Assembly: GCF_003426735.1 (NCBI RefSeq)
Contig: NZ_QVON01000001.1
Coordinates: 1-64,000 of the forward strand
Length of the DNA: 64,000 nucleotides
Source of the DNA: Arenibacter sp. P308M17
GTDB lineage: Bacteria > Bacteroidota > Bacteroidia > Flavobacteriales > Flavobacteriaceae
Direction of reading: 5' to 3'
The first letter of the stretch is position 1; every line of letters begins with the position of its first letter. This document shows, piece after piece, positions 26,234-35,586 of the stretch. The notes below the pieces were generated by a model that worked only from the letters and a program-made list of their open reading frames with translations, had not been told where the DNA came from and searched no databases. Both the position numbers and the translations under genes were made by a program.

Positions 26234-26372
26234 ATTTAAAGGTACTTCTCTATTTTAGGAAAAATAAGTTTATGGGGAGATAAAAAGAAGGGGTTTTAAA
26301 CCTGATTTACCAATATAAAACCTTACTTATTTTTTTGTTTAGGTTTTATTTTCATTTTTTGTCTACTGCCAT

Positions 26373-27422
26373 TTACACATCATCATAATCCACCGTAAGC
26401 GTTGGGGTTGTGGGATGTGCCTGGCAGGTAAGGATCAATCCTTCCGCTATTTCGCTATCCGTTAAAATTTGGTTTTTTACCATGTTGGCCTTTCCTTCCT
26501 TGATTCGGGCAATGCAACTGCTGCATACGCCACCTTGACAGGAATAGGGGGCATCTATATTCTCTTTTAGAACGGCATCCAATACCAAGCCACCCTTGTC
26601 CATGGATAGGGAAAACTCCTCATCGTCCAAAATAACCGTAAGTTGGGTCTTGCCTTCCAATCTTTCAGGAAGCTCATCCTTTATCTCCGTAGCGGTAAAC
26701 AATTCAAAATGGATCTTATCTTCGGAAATGCCCTTGTCCTTAAGGTTTTCGGTCACCAACTGTATCATTGCCTCGGGGCCACATAGATAGTAATCGTTAA
26801 ATTCTAGATTTTTATGTTTGTTTTTAAGTATATAGTTCACCGTTGAGGTCTCTATACGGCCAAAAATGGATTCGTCCTCTTGGGTCTGACTCAATATAAA
26901 ATAGATATGAAACCTATTGGTATATTCTAGCTGGAGCTTTACCAAATCGGTATAGAACATGGTTTCCTTATATGATTTATTCCCATAAACCAGCACAAAA
27001 TTGTTTTTGGCATTGGATTCCAATACGGTTTTGGCGATACTCATAATTGGGGTAATACCGCTGCCTGCCGCAAAGGCAGCTATGTTTTTTGGGCTTGGGG
27101 AAGGTTTAAAAATAAACCGGCCCTCCGGGGGCATTACTTCCAATACATCACCTTCCTTAAGTTTGTTATGTGCAAAATCCGAGAATCCACCCTTGTCCAC
27201 TTTCTTGACGCCAATGGTAATGCCCGCACATTTAGGGGAGGAACTAATAGAATAGGCCCTGCGCAATTCCTTGCCCTTTATTTCCTTTTTAATGGTGATG
27301 TACTGACCTGCCGTAAAGGAAAATGTCTGGATCAGTTCTTTGGGAATGGCAAAGGTTATCGCCACTGAGTTTGGGGTAAGTGGTTTAATTTTTTGAACGG
27401 TAAGCGAATGAAAGTGGGCCAT
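26373..27422 (-). CDS. PaaE-like ferredoxin/flavin reductase
   Basis: From the ATG at 27422 the protein has 349 residues. It has an FAD-binding domain (RAYSISSSP near residue 55), an NAD(P)-binding domain (AAGSGITPIMS near residue 118 and YLCGPEAMI near residue 217) and a C-terminal plant-type 2Fe-2S domain with CQGGVCSSCIAR and a fourth Cys in LTCQAHP. This is the PaaE/phenol hydroxylase reductase layout. It would pass electrons from NAD(P)H to a partner oxygenase that is not encoded here. The 43-residue upstream extension of the open frame is rejected because a -7 box lies at 27438. Confidence 0.88.
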   Translation of the reverse strand: MAHFHSLTVQKIKPLTPNSVAITFAIPKELIQTFSFTAGQYITIKKEIKGKELRRAYSISSSPKCAGITIGVKKVDKGGFSDFAHNKLKEGDVLEVMPPEGRFIFKPSPSPKNIAAFAAGSGITPIMSIAKTVLESNAKNNFVLVYGNKSYKETMFYTDLVKLQLEYTNRFHIYFILSQTQEDESIFGRIETSTVNYILKNKHKNLEFNDYYLCGPEAMIQLVTENLKDKGISEDKIHFELFTATEIKDELPERLEGKTQLTVILDDEEFSLSMDKGGLVLDAVLKENIDAPYSCQGGVCSSCIARIKEGKANMVKNQILTDSEIAEGLILTCQAHPTTPTLTVDYDDV

Positions 27423-27437
27423 ATTAAATCTTTGGTG

Positions 27438-27445
27438 CAAAATTA
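27438..27445 (-). promoter_or_regulatory. -7 promoter box of the PaaE-like gene
   Basis: The minus strand reads TAATTTTG, a TAnnTTTG match 15 bases from the ATG at 27422. It supports the shorter start. Confidence 0.5.
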
Positions 27446-27549
27446 AGCAAAGCAGGGAGGATTTAAAACGGGAAATTAAAAAAATACCGGCAGTTTGTAA
27501 CAAATACCCTAAATTGGGCACTAATCTATCAGGTTTAACTCTCCAATGC

Positions 27550-27634
27550 ATGTTAAAGCAATTTCTTACACTAGAATGGAAATCCTTTTATAGATCTGCC
27601 TCGTTTAAAGCCAATCTCGCCATTAAAGATTTTT
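27550..27634 (+). pseudogene. Frame-shifted N-terminus of the DUF5687 gene
   Basis: An ATG at 27550 opens a frame that reads MLKQFLTLEWKSFYRSASFK and continues to about 27627, a typical start for DUF5687 permease-like proteins. The main DUF5687 frame begins only at 27635 in another phase. Removing one base (for example G27628 in aaagattttt) would join the two as AIK-IFMVLGVFYF. The gene therefore carries a one-base shift, either a real mutation or a sequencing error. Confidence 0.7.
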
Positions 27635-29023
27635 ATGGTCTTGGGAGTATTCTATTTTATGGCCGTATTTCTGGGCCTTGGAATAGGGGCTTTTTATATC
27701 ATTGAAAAGCAAGGTTGGGGAGATCCGCTCTTGGTAGTGAATCGGTTCATAGTCTATTATTTGGTGGGTGACCTTTATGTGAGGTATATGCTTCAGAAAA
27801 TGCCCATTACCAATATAAAGCCTTTGCTCTACATTCCTATTGACAAAAGTAGGATAGTGTGGTATTCCTTGGGGAAAACGGTAGTCTCATTTTTTAATTG
27901 GTCACATGCCTTTTTCTTTATACCCTTTTCCATAGTACTATTGATGGAGGGCTACCCACCTTTGGGGGTCATTGGTTGGCATTTGGGAATCATGGCACTG
28001 TTTTTCTGCAATAATTTTATAAACGTACTGGTAAATAATAAGGACAATGTTTTTTACGTATTGCTAGGCCTATTTACGGTTCTGGGTATTTGTCAGTATT
28101 CTGAACTATTTAATATAACGGTCTATAGCGCACCATTTTTTAATGCACTTTACGAGTTACCCTGGATGGCTCTTTTAATATGTGGATTGCTAATAGCATT
28201 GGTATTTTCCGCTTTTTCCTATTTTAAAAGGCATATGTATCTGGATGCGGGGTTAATAGGAAAGAAATCGATGGCAAAAACGGAGGACTATGCCTGGTTG
28301 AACCGTTTTGGGAATTTGGGTACTTTTTTAAAGAACGATATAAAATTGATAAGGAGGAACAAGAGATCAAAAACCGCCGTAATAATGAGTTTTTTCTTTA
28401 TTTTTTATGGACTGTTCTTCTTTACCGGTGCCGTAGAGGCATATGACGGTCCTGTTTGGAAAATATTTGCCGGGATTTTTATTTCCGGAGGCTTCTTGTT
28501 CAGTTTTGGTCAGTTCGTGCCCAGTTGGGACAGTTCGTACTATCCCTTAATGATGAGTCAGAATATTAGGTATAGGGAATATTTAACTTCCAAATGGTAT
28601 TTGATAATTATAGCTACGGTAGTAAGTACCATTCTTGCCTCCTTCTATATATACTTTGGCTGGGATACCTATTTGGCGGTTATAGTAGGGGCCATTTATA
28701 ATATTGGTATCAATTCCTATATGGTACTATGGGCCGGTGCCTATATTAAGACACCCATTGAACTAACATCCAATAAAAAGGCATTTGGGGATAAGCAGGC
28801 CTTTAATGCAAAAACCCTGTTATTGACGTTGCCCAAACTAATTTTACCCTTGGGAGTCTATGCCCTGGGACATTATTCTATTGGCCCGACCGCGGGCTAT
28901 ATTTTTGTAGGTATGGCCGGGGTTATCGGATTCGGCTTTAGAAATAAGGCATTTGCCATGATTGAGTCCATCTACAAAAAGGAAAAGTATAAGACGCTTG
29001 CGGCCTACAAACAAAAAGCATAA
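27635..29023 (+). CDS. DUF5687 family membrane protein (ABC transporter permease-like)
   Basis: The 462-residue frame encodes about twelve hydrophobic segments and matches the DUF5687 family of Bacteroidota, which is found next to ABC ATPase genes. The true gene probably starts at 27550 and is interrupted by a one-base shift near 27628. As it stands, translation could begin at the internal ATG (27635) and lose about 28 residues, which form the cytoplasmic lead and part of the first span. The ATPase gene follows 11 bp downstream, so the pair probably forms an exporter of unknown substrate. Confidence 0.75.
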   Translation: MVLGVFYFMAVFLGLGIGAFYIIEKQGWGDPLLVVNRFIVYYLVGDLYVRYMLQKMPITNIKPLLYIPIDKSRIVWYSLGKTVVSFFNWSHAFFFIPFSIVLLMEGYPPLGVIGWHLGIMALFFCNNFINVLVNNKDNVFYVLLGLFTVLGICQYSELFNITVYSAPFFNALYELPWMALLICGLLIALVFSAFSYFKRHMYLDAGLIGKKSMAKTEDYAWLNRFGNLGTFLKNDIKLIRRNKRSKTAVIMSFFFIFYGLFFFTGAVEAYDGPVWKIFAGIFISGGFLFSFGQFVPSWDSSYYPLMMSQNIRYREYLTSKWYLIIIATVVSTILASFYIYFGWDTYLAVIVGAIYNIGINSYMVLWAGAYIKTPIELTSNKKAFGDKQAFNAKTLLLTLPKLILPLGVYALGHYSIGPTAGYIFVGMAGVIGFGFRNKAFAMIESIYKKEKYKTLAAYKQKA

Positions 29024-29034
29024 AAGGAATATAT

Positions 29035-29730
29035 ATGATTTCAGTCCAAAATTTAACAAAAAAGTATGGGGAATCCATTGTTTTGAATATTGAAAATTTG
29101 GAAATCCCGAAAGGACAGAGTTTTGGTCTGGTGGGCAATAATGGAGCAGGAAAGACTACCTTTTTTAGTTTGATGCTGGATTTAATCCAGCCCACTACCG
29201 GACATATCGCAAATAATGGTGTTCAAGTAGATTCCAGTGAGGCATGGAAACCATTTACTTCGGCATTTATTGATGAAACTTTTTTAATAGGATACTTAAC
29301 TCCGGAGGAATACTTCTATTTTATCGGGGAACTGAGGGGCCGTAACAAGGCCGATATAGATAACCTCTTGGACGGGTTCGAAGATTTTTTTCACGATGAA
29401 ATTTTGGGCCAGAAAAAATACTTGAGGGATTTGTCCAAAGGAAATCAGAAGAAGGCAGGTATTGTTGCTTCCTTCATTGGGGATCCCGAAGTAATTATTT
29501 TGGACGAACCATTTGCCAACTTGGACCCAACTACACAAATAAAACTTAAAGGGATTATCAAGGATTTGGCGGCCAATAAGGGAGTTACCGTTTTGGTTTC
29601 CAGTCATGATCTTATTCATGTTACCGAGGTTTGTGAGCGGATCGTTGTACTCAATAAGGGCGAGTTGGTAAAGGATATCAGTACCTCTACGGAGACGCTT
29701 AAGGAATTGGAAGTTTTTTTCGGAGGATAA
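29035..29730 (+). CDS. ABC transporter ATP-binding protein
   Basis: The 231-residue ATPase has a Walker A (GNNGAGKTT near residue 35), the signature LSKGNQKK near residue 137, Walker B VIILDEPFANLD near residue 160 and a switch His in SSHDL. It is the energy-coupling subunit of the neighbouring DUF5687 membrane protein and is cotranscribed with it. Confidence 0.92.
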   Translation: MISVQNLTKKYGESIVLNIENLEIPKGQSFGLVGNNGAGKTTFFSLMLDLIQPTTGHIANNGVQVDSSEAWKPFTSAFIDETFLIGYLTPEEYFYFIGELRGRNKADIDNLLDGFEDFFHDEILGQKKYLRDLSKGNQKKAGIVASFIGDPEVIILDEPFANLDPTTQIKLKGIIKDLAANKGVTVLVSSHDLIHVTEVCERIVVLNKGELVKDISTSTETLKELEVFFGG

Positions 29731-29963
29731 ATTGTCCTGTAGCCAATAATGGCATTGTCATCCAAGGATATTTTCGCCCGCTCCCTTCAATGTGGTTTTG
29801 TATCCTTTAAAGGATAGGTAATGGTAAGTTTCATTTTTTGCTGCGGATATGGTCCCTTATCATTTTCTTTGTCCAATCACTAAAAATAATGCTGTTTTTG
29901 TCGACCAACTACATAATAATCCGGCCGTTTTTAAGTTAAGGTTAGGTACGAATACATAGAATT

Positions 29964-32507
29964 TTGAAGCTTCGCAATACACTTATACTTTCAATTGTTT
30001 TTGGAGGATTGGCCTTTAATGCCTGTTCTACCAAGAAAGACGCCCTTTTAAACCGTAATTGGCATGCATTAAATACCAAGTACAATACCTTGTACAATGG
30101 TAATATTGCCTTCGAGGCAGGGCGTGAAGGTCTCAATGCCGTATATCAGGACAACTATTGGGAAGTATTGCCAGTGGAAAGACTGGAGGTCACCGAAGAC
30201 ATAAAATTGGATTCCGAAGACAACAACCCCAGTTTCCTTCTTGCCGAGGAAAAGGCTACCAAGGCCATACAAAAGCACAGTATGGACATACAGGACGAGG
30301 AGCGAAACCCCCAGACCGATGAGGCCTTTTTACTTTTGGGCAAGGCCCGGTATTTTGATCAGCGGTATATGCCCGCTTTGGAATCTTTCAACTATATCCT
30401 AAATAAATATACCCAGAGCGATAAACTTAATGAAGCAACCATTTGGAGGGAAAAGGTGAATATTCGTTTAGAAAATGAAGAGCTTGCCCTGAAGAATTTA
30501 AAGCGTTTAATAAAACAGGAATATTTAAGTGATCAGGAATATGCCGATGCCCGTTCCATGATGGGTCAGGCCTACATCAATCTAAAAATTCCGGATACGG
30601 CCATCCAGCAATTAAAGATTGCCTCGGTCTATACCAAAAAGAATCCTGAAAAAGGGCGCTACTTATACATTATTGGCCAATTGTACAATCAATTGGGTTA
30701 TAGGGACAGCGCCAATTATGCCTTTGATAAGGTGATCGATCTCAACAGGAAATCGCCCAGGGTATATATGATCAATGCGCATTTGCAAAAAATTCAGAAT
30801 ACCGAACTTACGGATGACAACAGGGAGGAATTGTACGGGTATCTTACGGAATTGGAGGAAGACCGGGAAAATAGGCCCTTCCTGAACAAGATATACCGTC
30901 AGATAGCGGAATTCCATTTAGCAAATAAATCCGATAGTTTGGCGCTGTTATATTATAACAAATCCTTAAGGGCCACCCAAAATATGCCCCAATTGAACGC
31001 CCTCAACTATGAAAATTTGGCGATCTATAATTTTGACCGGAATGAATACAAACCTTCCGGGGCCTATTATGACAGTGTATTGCAGAACCTCAATGAAAAC
31101 ACCAAGAAATACAGGGAGGTTAAAAAGAAACTGGACAATTTGGAGGATGTTATTAAGTATGAGGAGGTGGTACAGTATACGGATAGTGTAATTACCTTAT
31201 ACGAGCTTCCAATTAAAGATAGGATAAGCTATTTCGAGGGCCATATTGCCCAATTAAAGGAGGTGGCCGAAAAGGACAGAAAGAAAGAGGAAAGTATGGC
31301 CAATGCCGGTTTTGCCGCCTTTGGTAAAACCAAGGGGGGAAAGGAGAACAAGGGCAAGTTTTATTTTTATAACATTACTACCTTGGGTTATGGCAAGAAC
31401 GATTTTAAGACCAGATGGGGGAAGAGGAGCCTAGAGGACGATTGGCGTTGGTCCAATAAATCAAAAGGGCAAAATCAGGAGGTTAATGGAGAAAACCCGT
31501 CCAATACGTCATCGAATTATGTTGCAGCAATAGGGGAAGAGGAAAAATACAATGTTGACTTCTACTTGGGTAAAATACCTACGGACCCAAAGCTGGTAGA
31601 TAGCTTAAGGACCGAGCGCAATTTTGCCAATTATCAATTAGGGTTGATCTATAAGGAAAAATTTAAGGAAAACCTTTTGGCCGCGGGCAAATTGGAGAGC
31701 GTTCTAAAATCCAATCCGGAGGAAAGGTTGATAATCCCATCCAAATACAACCTATACAAGATATACGAAGAGTCCGGAAGTGCGTTGGCAACGGATATGA
31801 AATATGATATCATTAAAAACCATCCCGAATCCAGATATGCGGAAATTCTTTTAAATCCACAGGCCATTTTAACGGGAAGTGCAGATAGTCCGGATGCCAA
31901 ATATCAACGCCTGTACAAGCTGTTCCAAAATCAGGGGTTTTTACAAGTAATTACAGGGGCCGAAGAAAATATAAGTAAATATACCGGGGACCCTATTGTT
32001 CCAAAATTTGAAATGTTAAAGGCCAACGCCATTGGTAGGTTACAAGGGTTTGAAGAGTACAGGGAGGCATTGAATTATGTGGCCCTAAATTATCCCAATA
32101 GTCCGGAAGGGAAAAAAGCACAGAGCATGGTGGCGGAACAATTACCAAAGTTGGAACCTAAAGATTTTTCCAACGAAACAGAATCTACAGGTTCCGGTAA
32201 TTGGAAGTTGGTATTTCCGCTTAAAATTAAGGATGATAAAAAGGCCCTAAGGCTCAAGGAACTTTTGGAAAAATCCATTAAGGAACTGAACTATAAGAAT
32301 ATGGTCTCAAAGGATATCTATAATCTTGAGGATCAATTTGTAGTGGTTCACGGTTTTAAATCCAAGGACTTTGCCCTTGGCTACGCAGAATTGATAAAAA
32401 ACAATAAGGATTACCGGATCGATGATGAGAATTTCGTAATTTTATCCAACAACTATAAAATAATTCAAGTACATAAGAACATAGCAGATTATAGAGCCCA
32501 GCAATAA
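29964..32507 (+). CDS. sprE: Gliding motility / type IX secretion lipoprotein SprE (PorW)
   Basis: The 847-residue lipoprotein (lipid Cys at residue 21, FNACSTKK) continues with NRNWHALNTKYNTLYNGNIAFE, the hallmark start of SprE/PorW. Tandem TPR repeats fill about residues 100-420, and more TPR-like helices with a small alpha/beta end (VVHGFKSKDFALGYAEL) lie near the C-terminus. In Flavobacterium johnsoniae SprE is needed for gliding and T9SS secretion, and PorW links the PorLM motor to the outer membrane translocon. The start codon is TTG, and no in-frame ATG is near. A bactofilin gene follows by 19 bp. Confidence 0.9.
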   Translation: MKLRNTLILSIVFGGLAFNACSTKKDALLNRNWHALNTKYNTLYNGNIAFEAGREGLNAVYQDNYWEVLPVERLEVTEDIKLDSEDNNPSFLLAEEKATKAIQKHSMDIQDEERNPQTDEAFLLLGKARYFDQRYMPALESFNYILNKYTQSDKLNEATIWREKVNIRLENEELALKNLKRLIKQEYLSDQEYADARSMMGQAYINLKIPDTAIQQLKIASVYTKKNPEKGRYLYIIGQLYNQLGYRDSANYAFDKVIDLNRKSPRVYMINAHLQKIQNTELTDDNREELYGYLTELEEDRENRPFLNKIYRQIAEFHLANKSDSLALLYYNKSLRATQNMPQLNALNYENLAIYNFDRNEYKPSGAYYDSVLQNLNENTKKYREVKKKLDNLEDVIKYEEVVQYTDSVITLYELPIKDRISYFEGHIAQLKEVAEKDRKKEESMANAGFAAFGKTKGGKENKGKFYFYNITTLGYGKNDFKTRWGKRSLEDDWRWSNKSKGQNQEVNGENPSNTSSNYVAAIGEEEKYNVDFYLGKIPTDPKLVDSLRTERNFANYQLGLIYKEKFKENLLAAGKLESVLKSNPEERLIIPSKYNLYKIYEESGSALATDMKYDIIKNHPESRYAEILLNPQAILTGSADSPDAKYQRLYKLFQNQGFLQVITGAEENISKYTGDPIVPKFEMLKANAIGRLQGFEEYREALNYVALNYPNSPEGKKAQSMVAEQLPKLEPKDFSNETESTGSGNWKLVFPLKIKDDKKALRLKELLEKSIKELNYKNMVSKDIYNLEDQFVVVHGFKSKDFALGYAELIKNNKDYRIDDENFVILSNNYKIIQVHKNIADYRAQQ

Positions 32508-32526
32508 ACCCCAAAACCTTAGCAAA

Positions 32527-32958
32527 ATGTTTTCAGATAACAAAAAACCCCGTGTTATGACAGAATTAGGCGGACAACCAAATAGAATTGAGAAAAACAC
32601 CAAAATCAAAGGGGATATTGTCTCCGAGGCCGATTTTAGGATCGATGGAAAATTGGATGGCAATGTAAAGACCTCAGGAAAAGTGGTCATAGGAATAGAT
32701 GGTTATATCCATGGTAAAGTGGAGTGTGTCAATGCCGATATTGAAGGTAATTTTAACGGAGAGCTAATTGTGTCCGATCTCTTGACCTTAAAGTCTTCCG
32801 CTGTAATTGAGGGTACCGTTATAGTGTCCAAATTGGCGGTCGATCCAGGTGCTACCTTCAATGCGTCCTGTACCATGAAGGGCAGGGAGGGGAAAGGTGC
32901 AGTAAATAGCCCAATGAAACAGTCAGCAACCACCAATGAGCCAGCCAAAGCGTCCTAA
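32527..32958 (+). CDS. Bactofilin (polymer-forming cytoskeletal protein)
   Basis: The 143-residue protein has a short polar N-terminus, then a right-handed beta-helix domain (about residues 18-110) with short repeats such as GDIVSEADFRIDGKLDGNVK and VIGIDGYIHGKVECVNADIE, and a flexible tail. Bactofilins self-assemble without nucleotides and scaffold cell-wall or envelope factors. The gene lies between sprE and the ATP synthase genes, an order I know from other flavobacteria. Its 3' end overlaps atpZ by 23 bp. Confidence 0.9.
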   Translation: MFSDNKKPRVMTELGGQPNRIEKNTKIKGDIVSEADFRIDGKLDGNVKTSGKVVIGIDGYIHGKVECVNADIEGNFNGELIVSDLLTLKSSAVIEGTVIVSKLAVDPGATFNASCTMKGREGKGAVNSPMKQSATTNEPAKAS

Positions 32959-33166
32959 AGATAACAATGGTTTAAAAAATGCGGCAATCCTTACAGGGAT
33001 TGCCATAGAAATGGGAGGCATCATTTTTTTGGCCGCCCAGGGAGGAAAGTGGTTGGATGGATATTTTGAAATGGAATCCAAAACCTTTGTTATTATACTT
33101 ACCCTACTGGGAGTGGCTGTTGCCATTTATTTGGTTTTGCAGCAATTGAAACGCATAAAGTATTAA
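32936..33166 (+). CDS. atpZ: AtpZ/AtpI-like ATP synthase assembly protein
   Basis: The 76-residue protein has a polar N-terminus and two membrane spans (about residues 15-35 and 47-67) separated by QGGKWLDGYFEMESK. The GGKWLD turn is typical of AtpZ/AtpI proteins that assist c-ring assembly and possibly Mg2+ supply. It overlaps the bactofilin gene and ends in a one-base overlap with the next gene. Confidence 0.8.
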   Translation: MSQPKRPKDNNGLKNAAILTGIAIEMGGIIFLAAQGGKWLDGYFEMESKTFVIILTLLGVAVAIYLVLQQLKRIKY

Positions 33167-33561
33167 TGTCCAATAATAACCGGAATCCACTTTTATTTAC
33201 TTTTTACCTTTGCTTGGTATTGTTGAGCCTTTTGGTTTTTTGCCTGCATCTTCTCATACTTTATTTATTCGGATTTCCTTTGTTGGACCATATGATCGTT
33301 TTGGCGTATCTGCTCAATGTGGTGTTGGCCCTGATCATATTTTCGGTGCTTTACTTGTTTCGGGAGAAATGGAGGGATCAGATCGGATTTCTTTTTTTAG
33401 GGGGCAGTATGCTCAAGTTTTTATTTTTCTTTCTCGTTTTTTATCCTTTCTACAACACAGATGGGAATATGGAATCTTTGGAGTTTACTACTTTTTTTAT
33501 TCCCTATTTGCTGTGCCTACTTTTGGAGACGTTCTTTACTGCCAGAATGCTAAATAGTTAG
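33166..33561 (+). CDS. DUF6168-like four-span membrane protein
   Basis: The 131-residue protein has four hydrophobic segments with short polar loops (FREKWRDQIG between spans two and three). It sits where flavobacterial genomes carry a DUF6168 protein, between atpZ and atpB, and may replace AtpI. The family name is from memory and is not verified. Start and previous stop overlap by one base (TAATG). Confidence 0.6.
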   Translation: MSNNNRNPLLFTFYLCLVLLSLLVFCLHLLILYLFGFPLLDHMIVLAYLLNVVLALIIFSVLYLFREKWRDQIGFLFLGGSMLKFLFFFLVFYPFYNTDGNMESLEFTTFFIPYLLCLLLETFFTARMLNS

Positions 33562-33643
33562 CTTCAATTTTGTTTTCCAAATTACTTTTAAGTAAGGTCC
33601 AAAATAAACCGATTAATGCTTTTTTCTTTTTGAGATAAAAGCG

Positions 33644-33651
33644 TACATTTG
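33644..33651 (+). promoter_or_regulatory. -7 promoter box of the atp operon
   Basis: TACATTTG matches the consensus and lies 33 bases before the atpB ATG (33685). An apparent TTG start at 33649 is inside this box, which supports the later ATG. The -33 region is not clear at the usual distance. Confidence 0.55.
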
Positions 33652-33684
33652 CACGGATTTTTTGAGACCGATATTTTAAGCGAT

Positions 33685-34761
33685 ATGCAAAAACCATTTT
33701 ACGTCAAATTTCTTTTTGTTGCTACACTTCTTCTGGGTATCAATGCTTTCGCACAAGAAAAGGGCCACTCGTCCAGTGGGGAAAAAGGAAGCCTAAAAAC
33801 CGAAATCAAGGAATTTATTGGACATCACTTGTTGGATTCCCATGATTTTACCCTTTTTACCATAGATGAGGAAAAAAATGAACATGTGGGTTTTCCACTG
33901 CCCGTAATTTTGTGGGATAACGGTCTAAAGGTGTTCTCATCGTCCAAATTTCACCATGGGGAATCTGTGGCGGAAGTGGATGGGAATTATTACGCCCTTT
34001 ACCATGGAAAAATAGTGAAGACCGATGCCGAGGGGACCATCAACTACGATGAGGACCATCATGCGACCAATGTAAAACCGTTGGATTTTTCCATTACCAA
34101 AAATGTTGTTTTTATATTTTTGGTATCGGCCTTGATGCTGTTTATGTTTGGCAGAATGGCCAAATCCTACAAAACCAGTGCCATGCCAAAAGGCATAGGT
34201 CGCTTATTGGAGCCAATTATTCTTTATATAAGGGACGACATTGCTATTCCCAATATTGGAAAGAAGCATTACAAGAAATATATGGGTTATTTGTTAACGG
34301 TATTTTTCTTTATATGGATTATAAACCTTTTGGGACTTACGCCATTGGGGGTAAATGTTACCAATAATATTGCGGTAACTTTTGCTTTGGCCATCCTGAC
34401 CTATTTGATCACTACGTTTACCGCCAATAAGAATTACTGGAAGCATATTTTTTGGATGCCGGATGTACCCGTCTTTATGAAAGTTGTTTTGGCCCCGATC
34501 GAGCTTTTGGGAACCATTATCAAGCCTTTCTCCTTAATGATTCGTTTGTATGCGAACATTACCGCGGGCCACGTGGTCTTAATGAGTATATTGGGAATGA
34601 TGTTTATTTTCAAAAACTGGATAGGGAGTCCATTGTCCTTTGGTTTGGCCTTTGCACTTTCTTTACTGGAGTTGTTGGTAGCGGCCTTGCAGGCCTACAT
34701 ATTTACGATGTTGTCCGCCCTGTATTTCGGTTCGGCCGTTGAGGAGCATCACGATCACTAA
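33685..34761 (+). CDS. atpB: ATP synthase F0 subunit a
   Basis: From the ATG at 33685 the protein has 358 residues. It begins with a signal-like segment (MQKPFYVKFLFVATLLLGINAFAQ), then an extra periplasmic domain of about 90 residues that is common in Bacteroidota. Five to six membrane spans follow. The essential Arg lies in SLMIRLYANITAGH near residue 290. Subunit a forms the proton half-channels against the c-ring. The protein ends in a His-rich tail (EEHHDH). Confidence 0.93.
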   Translation: MQKPFYVKFLFVATLLLGINAFAQEKGHSSSGEKGSLKTEIKEFIGHHLLDSHDFTLFTIDEEKNEHVGFPLPVILWDNGLKVFSSSKFHHGESVAEVDGNYYALYHGKIVKTDAEGTINYDEDHHATNVKPLDFSITKNVVFIFLVSALMLFMFGRMAKSYKTSAMPKGIGRLLEPIILYIRDDIAIPNIGKKHYKKYMGYLLTVFFFIWIINLLGLTPLGVNVTNNIAVTFALAILTYLITTFTANKNYWKHIFWMPDVPVFMKVVLAPIELLGTIIKPFSLMIRLYANITAGHVVLMSILGMMFIFKNWIGSPLSFGLAFALSLLELLVAALQAYIFTMLSALYFGSAVEEHHDH

Positions 34762-34794
34762 AAGTAGAATGTTTAATAATTAATTTTATATATT

Positions 34795-34986
34795 ATGGAA
34801 ATCCCAACTATTGTAGGAGCTGGATTGATCGTTATCGGTGCTGGTTTAGGTATTGGTAAAATTGGTGGTTCCGCTATGGATGCCATCGCTCGTCAGCCAG
34901 AGGCTTCAGGTAAGATTCAAACAGCAATGTTGATTGCTGCTGCACTTATCGAAGGTATTGGTTTTGCTGCGCTTTTCGCATCTTAG
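34795..34986 (+). CDS. atpE: ATP synthase F0 subunit c
   Basis: The 63-residue proteolipid has two membrane helices joined by the conserved loop ARQPEA. The ion-binding Glu is in AALIEGIGFAAL near residue 53. The residue after this Glu is Gly rather than Ser/Thr, and the Na+-type Gln is not evident, so proton coupling is more likely. It is shorter than the usual 75-85 residues. A strong hairpin lies directly downstream. Confidence 0.95.
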   Translation: MEIPTIVGAGLIVIGAGLGIGKIGGSAMDAIARQPEASGKIQTAMLIAAALIEGIGFAALFAS

Positions 34987-34997
34987 TCAAACAAATT

Positions 34998-35034
34998 AAA
35001 GAACAGTTATAACGGTTGGTTATAGCTGTTCTTT
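34998..35034 (+). promoter_or_regulatory. 16-bp hairpin between atpE and atpF
   Basis: The arms 34998-35013 and 35019-35034 pair over 16 bp with a single G-U wobble and a 5-base loop (GGTTG). T residues continue after the stem. The structure is terminator-like but lies inside the operon. It may stabilise the atpE end of the message or stop part of transcription, which would give more subunit c than downstream subunits. Confidence 0.75.
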
Positions 35035-35075
35035 TACAATTAAAAATTAAACGTTTACATTTCATAAATTAGGAC

Positions 35076-35576
35076 ATGGAAAAATTAATAGAGCAGTTTT
35101 CATTTGGATTGTTTTTTTGGCAATTGTTATTGTTTATAGCAGTGCTTATCTTGTTGCGTAAATTTGCGTGGAAACCCATACTGGATGCCGTTGAGGATCG
35201 TGAATCCGGTATTAAGGACGCATTGGCCGCAGCAGAAAACGCCAAAAAGGAAATGCAAAATGTTACTGCCGATAGCGAACGTCTTTTACAGGAAGCGAGG
35301 GTAGAACGTGAGGCTATGATAAAAGAGGCGCGTGAAATGAAGGAGAAAATCGTTGCCGATGCCAAGGAATTGGCACAGGCGGAGGCCGATAAAATGATCA
35401 AGCAGGCGCAACTTGCTATTGAAAGTGAAAAGAAAGCGGCCGTTGCCGATATAAAGAACGAAGTGGCCACCCTATCCTTGGAGATTGCCGAAAAGGTCAT
35501 AAGGGAACAGTTTTCCGATAAGGCCAAGCAAATGAAGTTGGTAGAGGAAATGATTGGGGATATCAAGCTAAATTAG
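35076..35576 (+). CDS. atpF: ATP synthase F0 subunit b
   Basis: The 166-residue protein has one N-terminal membrane span (about residues 8-26), the conserved KFAWKPILDAVEDRE segment, and then a long charged coiled coil. This is the peripheral stalk subunit. It is followed by atpH after 10 bases, in the usual order. Confidence 0.93.
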   Translation: MEKLIEQFSFGLFFWQLLLFIAVLILLRKFAWKPILDAVEDRESGIKDALAAAENAKKEMQNVTADSERLLQEARVEREAMIKEAREMKEKIVADAKELAQAEADKMIKQAQLAIESEKKAAVADIKNEVATLSLEIAEKVIREQFSDKAKQMKLVEEMIGDIKLN

Positions 35577-35586
35577 GAACAGGGAT

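Noticed and set aside
27423-27551. 43-residue N-terminal extension of the PaaE-like reductase
   Set aside because: It runs through a -7 box and into the start of the divergent DUF5687 gene; the conserved protein begins at 27422.
33210-33557. Alternative plus-strand frame of 115 residues within the DUF6168-like gene
   Set aside because: The 33166 frame has a coupled start and clear membrane spans; this one is its shadow.
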